In this document: piece after piece, positions 1-5,271 of the stretch
How the letters are laid out: every line of letters starts with the position of its first letter
How positions within the stretch are numbered: the first letter of the stretch is position 1
Origin: Planctomycetota bacterium
Lineage (GTDB): Bacteria; Planctomycetota; Phycisphaerae; Phycisphaerales; UBA1924
Direction of reading: 5' to 3'
Assembly: GCA_023429345.1 (NCBI GenBank)
Contig: JAEYVB010000393.1
Coordinates: 1-9,414, forward strand
Length of the DNA: 9,414 nt
Program-made: the position numbers and the translations under genes
Notes under the pieces: model-generated
Database searches by the model: none
The model's input: the letters and a program-made list of their open reading frames with translations, nothing else
Told to the model about the DNA's origin: nothing

Positions 1-3000
1 CTGGGCAGGCGTGACTCATGCCACCCGGTTCCTCAAAGAGGCGGCGGTACTCGGGGTACTCCCACGGGAGGTCGAGCTCGAGCTCCTGCTGGGTGCGTTC
101 CTCGAGGTTCTCGCGCTTGACCTCGAGCTCGCGGCGGGCGACCTCGAGGCTGTGCCAGTCGCGCTCGACGTGCTGGGCGTGCGCGCGGGCGGCGTTGACG
201 GCCTCGCCCAGCTCGGCGACGGAGGCGTCGGAGGCGCGGGCCTCCTCGGAAGCGGCGGCGACGAGGGATTCGAGCTCCTGCGCCCGGGCCGCGTGCTGCT
301 CGATCTGGGCGGCGGCCTCGGCGATCGTTTTCTGGTGTTCTTCGAGGCGGGCGCGGGATTGGGCGACCAGCCGCTCGAGGTCGCGCTGTTCGCGCTGGGC
401 GCCCTCGGCAGCGCCCTCGAGGCGGCGGTGCTCGCGGCGGGCGTTATTGAGCTGCTCGGAGACGCGGCTGGTCTCGACCCGGAGGGCGGTGATCTGCTCG
501 GCGTCGGCGTCGGCGCGGAGGGCGATGGCCTGGAGTTCCTGTTCGAGTGTTCCGGCGAGGGCGGATTGCTCCTCGTGCAGGGCGCGGAGACGGTCGGCGC
601 GTTCGACGAGGCGGGCGCGGTCCTCCTCGAGCTTGGCGATGCGGCCGGTGAGCTGCTGCGCCTCATCGTCGAGGTTGCGGGCGTCGCGCTCGAGGCGGGT
701 CAGCTCGCCGGCGAGCTGGTCGATCCGGGTCTGCTCGCCGACGAGGGACCGCTGCTCGGCGGAGAGCCGGGAGCGGAGGTCCGCCTGCTGGTGGGCGATC
801 TGGGCGGCCTCGGCGTCAATGTTCTGGAGTGCTGCCTTCTCTTCGATGAGAGAGGCGAGCAGCACGGCGTGCTGGGTCTCGATCTCGGCGAGCTCGCTCC
901 GGCGCTGGAGAATGCCGGCGGACTCGGCGCCGCCGCCGCCGGTGGGGCCCGCGGTGACGCGGCCGTCGGGCTCCATCACCGCGCCGTCGCGGGTGACGAA
1001 CCGGGCGCCGGGGTTGGTGGCCGCCAGCATGAGGGCGGCCTCGATCGACTCGACCAGGTAGGTGGCGCCGAGGAGGCGATCCAAGAGAGCTGATGGAGAA
1101 GAAGGCATCGAGGCATTGGGCATCGAGGCATCGACGGTCGATGCGGCCCTCGTGCGGACGACGGAGCGGAGCGGGATGACGCGGCCGCTGTCGATCAGGG
1201 CGGGCTCGATGGGGTCCTCGCGCCAGCGGTGGACGGGGGTGGACTCGGGCCCCCGGTCGGCAAGGCCGGCCATGGGCACGAACATCACGCGGCCGGCGAG
1301 CGTGCCGAGTTCCTCCGGCCGCGGCATGTCGGCCACGGAGGGGACGACGAGGGCCTGGAGGCTCTGTCCGAGGGCGGCCTCGACGCTGCCGGCGTGCTCG
1401 CGGTCGGCCTCGACCAGGTCGGCCAGGGGGGCGATGATCCCGGCGAAGCCCTTGCCCTCCTCCTTGGCGGCGAGGACGGCGAGGGCGGCATCGCCCAGGC
1501 CGACGCGGGACTCGACCATCTCCTGGAGCGTGTGGCGGCGGCCGTCGAGGCGCATCACGTTCTGCTCGAGCGTGCTGACCCTGGCGGCGAGGTCGCGGCG
1601 GCCCTGGGAGAGGTTGGAGGCGGAGGCGTCGAGCTGCTTCTGCTCGGTCTCGAGCTCGGCGATGCGGGCCTTGCGGGCGGCGACGCCGTCCTTGCCCTGG
1701 GCGATGAGGGAGTCGCGCTGCTGGCGATCGGCGGCGAGGGTGCCGCGGCGTTCCTCGTTCTTCTTGAGCTGGTCCCGGAGGGCCTCTTCGCGGCGCTTGT
1801 CGCCCTCGACGGAGGCGAGGAGGCCGGTGCGTTCGCGGTCGATGTTGGCGGCCGCGGCCCGGCGTTCGGCGAGGGCGGACTGCTTGGCGGCGCGCTGCTC
1901 GAGGATTCCGGCGCGCTGAGAGGAGGCGGCCTCGAGCTGGCGTTCGGCCTCGGCGAGGCGCTCGCTGGCGGCGGCGATGGCCTGGTGCTGCTCTTCGGCG
2001 GCGGCGGTGAGGTGCTGGATGCGTTGCTCGAGCCCGGCGAGGCGCTGCTCGTCGGCGGCGGCCTGGCGGGTGGAGTCTTCCATGGCCCGCTCGGTCATGG
2101 CCTTGCGTTGCTGGGCGGTCTGCTCTCCGTGGCGGGCGGCGGTGCGCTGCTCTTCGAAAGAGCGGTGCTTCTGGAGGAGCTCATGGCGGGCGATCTCGGC
2201 TTCCTGGCGGGCGGCCTCGATCTCGGCGAGGCGGGTCTCGGCCTCCCTGCGGGTGCCCTCGAGCTCGGAGATGCGGCTGGTGAGGCCCTCGAGCCGCTGG
2301 CGGATGTCGTCGTACTGATCGAAGGCGAGGGCGAGGCGCCAGGCCTTGTACTCGGAGTCGAGCTCCTGGAAGCGGCGGGCCTTGACGGCCTGGCCCTTGA
2401 CGATGCGGAGGCGGCGCTCGGTGGACTGGAGCTGCTCGCGGGTGACGGTGAGGTTGGCCTGGGCGCGTTCGAGCTTGCGCTGGGCCTCGATGCGGCGCTG
2501 CTTGTACTTGGCGATGCCGGCGGCCTCTTCAAAGATCGTCCGGCGTTCCTGGGGGCTGGCCAGGAGCATGGCGTCGACCTTGCCCTGCTCGATGATGGAG
2601 TAGGCGTCGGCGCCGATGCCGGTGTCGAGGAAGAGGTCGCGGATGTCCTTGAGGCGGGCGGTCTTCGAGTTGATGAGGTACTTGGAGGTGCCGTCGCGGT
2701 AGAGGCGGCGCTCGACCTCGACGGTGTCGGCGTCGATGGGGAGGGCTCGCTTTTTGCGGCGGACGGGCAGGGTGAGCACGGCGCTCTCGGACGGGTTTGG
2801 TCCTGGGTCCTGAGGTCCTTGGTCCTGGGTCGGGGGTGGCGGGGGATCCTGAGAATCAGGACTCAGGACTGCAGGACTCAGGGCCTCCTCAGCTCCCGGG
2901 ACATGGTCGCCGTACTGGAGCTCGTCCATCTCGGCGGAGGCGTCGATGACGGGGTTTTCGAAGGTGAGGGTGACGCTGGCCATGCCGCCGGGCTTGCGGC

Positions 3001-3211
3001 CGGCGGAGCCGGCGAAGATGACGTCGATCATCTCCTTGCCGCGGAGGGATTTGGACGAGCGTTCGCCGAGGACCCACTTGATGGCGTCGACGACGTTGCT
3101 CTTCCCGCAGCCGTTGGGGCCGACGATGCCGGTGATGTCATCGTCGAACTGGAACTCGGTGCGGTCGGCGAAGGACTTGAAGCCGGAGAGCGTGAGCTTG
3201 GCAAGACGCAT
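1..3211 (-). CDS. smc: Chromosome segregation ATPase SMC (partial, C-terminal head beyond left edge)
   Basis: SMC is the ABC-type ATPase at the core of bacterial condensin; with ScpA/ScpB it organises and segregates the chromosome. Translating the minus strand from ATG at 3211 gives 1070 codons without a stop, running off position 1. Visible in order: N-terminal head with the FKSF motif (residues 11-14), Walker A GPNGCGKSN (31-39), KWVLGE (45-50), IFAGS (65-69), LINSKTARLKDIRDLF (179-194) and Q-loop YSIIEQGKV (204-212), then FEEAAGIAKYK (227-237). A long charged coiled coil covers about 238-585, the hinge about 588-766 (GFAGIIAPLADLV at its start, GPTGGGG at 755-761), and the returning coiled coil 767-1070. 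The signature motif and Walker B should lie outside the window. Two segments look foreign to the family: about 88-156 in the head and about 691-708 in the hinge. An SD-like AGGGAGG precedes the start by 10-11 nt. The gene is divergent from the bamD-like gene. Identity is certain; the inserts' function is unknown. Confidence 0.97.
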   Translation of the reverse strand, partial: MRLAKLTLSGFKSFADRTEFQFDDDITGIVGPNGCGKSNVVDAIKWVLGERSSKSLRGKEMIDVIFAGSAGRKPGGMASVTLTFENPVIDASAEMDELQYGDHVPGAEEALSPAVLSPDSQDPPPPPTQDQGPQDPGPNPSESAVLTLPVRRKKRALPIDADTVEVERRLYRDGTSKYLINSKTARLKDIRDLFLDTGIGADAYSIIEQGKVDAMLLASPQERRTIFEEAAGIAKYKQRRIEAQRKLERAQANLTVTREQLQSTERRLRIVKGQAVKARRFQELDSEYKAWRLALAFDQYDDIRQRLEGLTSRISELEGTRREAETRLAEIEAARQEAEIARHELLQKHRSFEEQRTAARHGEQTAQQRKAMTERAMEDSTRQAAADEQRLAGLEQRIQHLTAAAEEQHQAIAAASERLAEAERQLEAASSQRAGILEQRAAKQSALAERRAAAANIDRERTGLLASVEGDKRREEALRDQLKKNEERRGTLAADRQQRDSLIAQGKDGVAARKARIAELETEQKQLDASASNLSQGRRDLAARVSTLEQNVMRLDGRRHTLQEMVESRVGLGDAALAVLAAKEEGKGFAGIIAPLADLVEADREHAGSVEAALGQSLQALVVPSVADMPRPEELGTLAGRVMFVPMAGLADRGPESTPVHRWREDPIEPALIDSGRVIPLRSVVRTRAASTVDASMPNASMPSSPSALLDRLLGATYLVESIEAALMLAATNPGARFVTRDGAVMEPDGRVTAGPTGGGGAESAGILQRRSELAEIETQHAVLLASLIEEKAALQNIDAEAAQIAHQQADLRSRLSAEQRSLVGEQTRIDQLAGELTRLERDARNLDDEAQQLTGRIAKLEEDRARLVERADRLRALHEEQSALAGTLEQELQAIALRADADAEQITALRVETSRVSEQLNNARREHRRLEGAAEGAQREQRDLERLVAQSRARLEEHQKTIAEAAAQIEQHAARAQELESLVAAASEEARASDASVAELGEAVNAARAHAQHVERDWHSLEVARRELEVKRENLEERTQQELELDLPWEYPEYRRLFEEPGGMSHACP
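1104..1144. repeat. Direct repeat plus palindrome inside smc hinge region
   Basis: GGCATCGAGGCAT occurs twice exactly, at 1104-1116 and 1119-1131, a 15-bp period that keeps the frame. The second copy runs into the inverted repeat GCATCGAC-G-GTCGATGC at 1128-1144, with 8-bp arms and a 1-nt centre. On the coding strand this gives roughly residues 690-703 (STVDASMPNASMP), followed by SSPSA to about 708. The stretch is a Ser/Met/Pro/Ala-rich linker in the hinge, with no charged or hydrophobic pattern like its flanks. Like the head insert, it appears to be repeat-derived DNA tolerated in frame. Confidence 0.7.
2797..2882. repeat. Repeat-rich DNA inside smc head region
   Basis: The 13-mer TTGGTCCTGGGTC occurs at 2797-2809 and again at 2819-2831. 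CAGGACT occurs at 2857-2863, 2864-2870 and 2872-2878, with a degenerate fourth copy at 2879. The two clusters are partly inverted relative to each other: GTCCTGAG at 2807-2814 is the reverse complement of CTCAGGAC at 2862-2869. The block is in frame within smc and encodes about residues 110-139, a Pro/Gln/Asp-rich low-complexity stretch (SPDSQDPPPPPTQDQGPQDP). It sits between FEN (84-86) and LPID (157-160), motifs that lie only a few residues apart in Bacillus subtilis SMC as I recall it. It looks like a repeat element inserted in the gene; its wider family is not visible from here. Confidence 0.75.
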
Positions 3212-3220
3212 CGGGTAAGC

Positions 3221-3229
3221 AACCTCCCT
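3221..3229 (-). promoter_or_regulatory. Ribosome binding site of smc
   Basis: Read on the minus strand this is AGGGAGGTT, with the GGAGG core about 11 nt upstream of the ATG at 3211. It supports that start codon, as does the canonical SMC N-terminus (MRLAKLTLSGFKSF) directly after it. Confidence 0.65.
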
Positions 3230-3287
3230 GTCGCGGGCGATGCAGGCGGGGCGAGGGCCCTCCGGCCCTGGATTGTCCCCATCGACA

Positions 3288-3307
3288 CCCCGCCGATCCT
3301 GGCGGGG
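3288..3307. repeat. Inverted repeat in the smc / bamD divergent intergenic region
   Basis: CCCCGCC (3288-3294) and GGCGGGG (3301-3307) form a perfect 7-bp stem around a 6-nt centre, GATCCT. A 10-bp palindrome GAGGGCCCTC lies nearby at 3253-3262. The 187-bp region between the divergent starts must hold both promoters, so these could be operator or hairpin elements. In GC-rich DNA short palindromes also arise by chance. No T-tract follows, so it is not an obvious terminator. Confidence 0.4.
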
Positions 3308-3384
3308 AACTACACGATATCGGCGTTTGGTCCGGTTTGCAGGCCAGAACCGGGTCGGCGGATATCCACAGGGGGCGGAGCCGG

Positions 3385-3390
3385 TATCCT
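3385..3390 (+). promoter_or_regulatory. Possible -10 element close to the bamD-like start (leaderless candidate)
   Basis: TATCCT matches TATAAT at 4 of 6 positions and ends 8 nt before the ATG at 3399. No Shine-Dalgarno sequence lies in the usual window before that ATG. Together these would fit a leaderless or near-leaderless transcript. I found no convincing -35 hexamer, so the call is tentative. Confidence 0.3.
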
Positions 3391-3398
3391 TTGGGCCC

Positions 3399-4460
3399 AT
3401 GCCCCCCTGCCGCCGGACCACGCCCCAGCAGATTGCCCACTTCTCCCGAGTTGCCGTGTGTGTCGCCGGATTGGCGGCCGGGGCGGCATCGGCGCAGAGC
3501 GGGGGGGAGTTCCGGCTGGATGAGAAGGGGAACTGGGTTCCGGCGGCGGCGGCGCCGCTGTCGCCGGATGCGGCGGCGATGGCGCGGGCGCGGGAGCTTC
3601 TGGCGGAGGAGAAGCCGGGGCAGGCCGAGTCGCTGCTGGACGGGTGGATCACGGAGCACCAGTTCACCGACAACCGGTACCTGGCGGAGGCGTACCTGCT
3701 GCGGGGGGATGCCAAGAGCCTGGCCGGGCGGGAGTACGCGGCGCTCTACGACTACGAGGCGGTGCTCAAGGATTTCGTAGGGTCGGAGGAGTTCCCCCGG
3801 GCGCTGGAGCGGGAGCTCCAGATCGGGATCCGGTACCTGCGCGGGCTGAAGCGGCGGATCTGGGGTCTGCGCTGGGCGGACGCGACGGATGTGGGCGAGG
3901 AGCTCCTGGTGCGCGTGCAGGAGCGGATGCCGGGGAGCCGGCTGGCGGAGCGGGCCGCGATCGAGCTGGCGGATTACTACTACCGCATCCGGGACCTGCG
4001 GATGGCGAGCGACGCGTACGAGATCTTCGTGACCAACTTCCCGCGGTCGGAGCACGTGCAGTGGGCGCGGCAGCGGCGGATCTACGCGAATATCGCCCGT
4101 TTCAAGGGGCCCAGCTACGACGCGACGGGCCTGCGGGATGCACGGGTGCTGATCGAGGAGTACGAGGATATCGATCCGGTCGGGGCGCAGCAGGCGGGGC
4201 TGAGCGATGCCCTGGTGTCCAGGCTGGAAGAATCGCAGGCGGCGCAGATGTTGAGCAAGGCGCGGTGGTACCTGCGGCGGGGGGACTCGGTCTCGGCGCG
4301 GTTCACGCTGCGGCGGCTGGTGCGGGAACACCCGCGGACGGTGGCCGCGGGGACGGCGGAGGGGATCCTGGAGGGGCAGGGTTGGACGGTGGTGGAGCCG
4401 GCCCTCGGGGCGGAGGTTCCGGCGGCGGGTACGGCGCCGGCGGCGGGGGGCGAGCGATGA
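3399..4460 (+). CDS. bamD: BamD/YfiO-like outer-membrane assembly TPR protein
   Basis: BamD is a TPR-repeat component of the BAM complex that inserts beta-barrel proteins into the outer membrane. This 353-aa protein begins with a basic, hydrophobic export signal (residues 1-32; core VAVCVAGLAAGAASA, likely cleavage after Ala32). TPR-like helical pairs follow: about 60-127 (ARELLAEEKPGQAESLL; LLRGDAKSLAGREYAALYDY), 183-215 (AIELADYYYRIRDLRMASDAY) and 285-312. The block YEIFVTNFPRSEHVQWARQR, then YDATGLRDARVLIEEY, resembles the YfiO pattern. The tail (about 330-353) is Ala/Gly/Pro-rich. The start at 3399 is chosen because the signal peptide begins there; an in-frame ATG at 3240 would add 53 Arg/Pro-rich residues before it. 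Unlike E. coli BamD there is no proper lipobox, since Cys21 lies inside the hydrophobic core. It overlaps the LptE-like gene by 4 nt. A generic periplasmic TPR protein is the alternative. Confidence 0.8.
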   Translation: MPPCRRTTPQQIAHFSRVAVCVAGLAAGAASAQSGGEFRLDEKGNWVPAAAAPLSPDAAAMARARELLAEEKPGQAESLLDGWITEHQFTDNRYLAEAYLLRGDAKSLAGREYAALYDYEAVLKDFVGSEEFPRALERELQIGIRYLRGLKRRIWGLRWADATDVGEELLVRVQERMPGSRLAERAAIELADYYYRIRDLRMASDAYEIFVTNFPRSEHVQWARQRRIYANIARFKGPSYDATGLRDARVLIEEYEDIDPVGAQQAGLSDALVSRLEESQAAQMLSKARWYLRRGDSVSARFTLRRLVREHPRTVAAGTAEGILEGQGWTVVEPALGAEVPAAGTAPAAGGER

Positions 4461-4978
4461 GCCTGCTGTGCCGGATCGCGCTACTCGCGGCTTTGGCGTC
4501 GGCGGTGCTCGGCGGGTGCTCGACGGACCCGACGCGGGGGTACTCGTTCAAGTCTTCGTTCGACACGGGGGTGCGGACGGTCTCGGTGCCGATGTTCCAG
4601 AACCCGACGTTCTACCACGGCGTGGAGGCGGACCTGACGGAGGCGATCATCAAGGAGATCCAGCAGCGGACGCCGTGGGTGGTGGTGACGCGGAGCGCGG
4701 ACACGACGCTGTCGGGGACGATCACGCAGCTGGAGATGCGGCCGCTGACGGACTCGCGCGCGACGGGGCTGGTGGAGGATGTGGCGCTGATGATGCGGGT
4801 GGACTTCGACTGGCGCGATGCGCGGACGGGGGAGTTCATCGTGCGGCGGCGGGAGTTCACGGCGACGGAGGCCTTTGTGCCGGCCCGGCCGAGCGGCGAG
4901 CGGCTCGAACTGGGGCAGCAGGCGGTCGTACAAGAGCTTGCCCGCGCGATCGTGTCGGAGATGCGGTCGAGCTGGTGA
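4457..4978 (+). CDS. lptE: LptE-like LPS-assembly lipoprotein
   Basis: LptE is the outer-membrane lipoprotein that plugs and supports the LptD barrel, which places LPS in the outer leaflet. The 173-aa product has a lipoprotein signal peptide (1-20) ending in the lipobox LGGC, with Cys21 as the lipidated residue. Ser at +2 agrees with outer-membrane sorting by proteobacterial rules. The mature part has the LptE-family layout: GYSFKSSFDTGVRTVSVPMFQN (29-50), ADLTEAIIKEIQQRTPWVVV (58-77), a strand LSGTITQLEM (85-94), DVALMMRVDFDWRDARTGEFIV (108-129) and a C-terminal helix (151-170). The start ATG overlaps the upstream TGA as ATGA, so translation is probably coupled to the bamD-like gene. Length fits LptE proteins. 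The family is divergent in sequence, so the assignment rests on lipobox, pattern and neighbour. Confidence 0.82.
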   Translation: MSLLCRIALLAALASAVLGGCSTDPTRGYSFKSSFDTGVRTVSVPMFQNPTFYHGVEADLTEAIIKEIQQRTPWVVVTRSADTTLSGTITQLEMRPLTDSRATGLVEDVALMMRVDFDWRDARTGEFIVRRREFTATEAFVPARPSGERLELGQQAVVQELARAIVSEMRSSW

Positions 4979-5002
4979 GGCGCGGCCGCAGGCCCGGTCA
5001 TA

Positions 5003-5038
5003 TTCATGCCGCGATTGCGGCCGGGAAATGGGCATGAA
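5003..5038. repeat. Nested inverted repeat downstream of lptE-like gene
   Basis: TTCATGCC (5003-5010) is the exact reverse complement of GGCATGAA (5031-5038). A smaller hairpin CCGC-GATT-GCGG (5009-5020) overlaps its left arm, so the two folds are mutually exclusive in part. No T-run follows directly. It could be an mRNA 3' hairpin or an operator. Confidence 0.4.
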
Positions 5039-5066
5039 AGCGGCGGCCGGCCTAGCCTTTTGTTTG

Positions 5067-5080
5067 GGGCCTCGAGGCCC
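5067..5080. repeat. 14-bp perfect palindrome
   Basis: GGGCCTCGAGGCCC is identical to its reverse complement over 14 bp. On the plus strand the T-rich run lies before it rather than after, so it is not a plus-strand intrinsic terminator. It could be a protein-binding site about 190 bp upstream of ftsH, or chance in GC-rich DNA. Confidence 0.4.
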
Positions 5081-5256
5081 GGATCTGCGGCCGGGACGTG
5101 GTCCGGTCGGGCCGGGAACGGCGATTAAATCCCGGGGCTGAGTGGCCTTGGGATGGCTAAGCCGGTTGAGGCGGCCCGGGATAGGGCCGGCGGGCCCCCC
5201 CGCGTGAATCCGCTCGCGCGGGAGTCCGAAAGAGTCTGGTAGAACCCTTTACAACC

Positions 5257-5263
5257 GAGGAAG
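5257..5263 (+). promoter_or_regulatory. Ribosome binding site of ftsH
   Basis: GAGGAAG ends 8 nt before the ATG at 5272. It favours this start over the internal in-frame ATG at 5443, which would remove the long N-terminal extension. Confidence 0.6.
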
Positions 5264-5271
5264 TAACAACG

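Larger units (their letters stand above)
4979..5271. other. Intergenic region between lptE-like gene and ftsH
   Basis: No convincing gene lies in these 293 bp. The region should hold the end of the bamD-lptE transcript and the ftsH promoter. Visible structures are an inverted repeat at 5003-5038, a 14-bp palindrome at 5067-5080, and a short stem GGGCC-GGCG-GGCCC near 5183-5196. A T-rich run (CCTTTTGTTT) at 5056-5065 follows the GC-rich GGCCGGCC and could be a weak terminator, but the stem is poor. No clear -35/-10 pair was found for ftsH. Confidence 0.6.

Noticed and set aside
2857..2882. CAGGACT repeats as a CRISPR array or iteron-type origin
   Set aside because: Units are only 7 bp with 0-1 nt between them, have no spacers, and lie inside a coding gene.
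3240..3398. Upstream in-frame ATG at 3240 for the bamD-like gene
   Set aside because: It would put 53 Arg/Pro/Gly-rich residues before a normal signal peptide and would use up most of the divergent promoter region.
1229..3523. A 764-codon open frame on the plus strand, and another of 360 codons at 11-1093
   Set aside because: They are antisense to the conserved smc frame. Their products are monotonous Gly/Leu/Glu/Ala runs with no recognisable domain, as expected opposite GC-ending codons.
3138..4331. Minus-strand open frame of 397 codons across the bamD-like gene
   Set aside because: Arg/Pro/His-rich shadow that also overlaps the 5' end of smc in another frame; no RBS or domain seen.
3644..4456. 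Extending the LptE-like gene upstream in its open frame to 3644
   Set aside because: The added residues are an Ala/Gly/Arg-rich out-of-frame reading of the bamD-like gene; the lipoprotein signal begins exactly at 4457.
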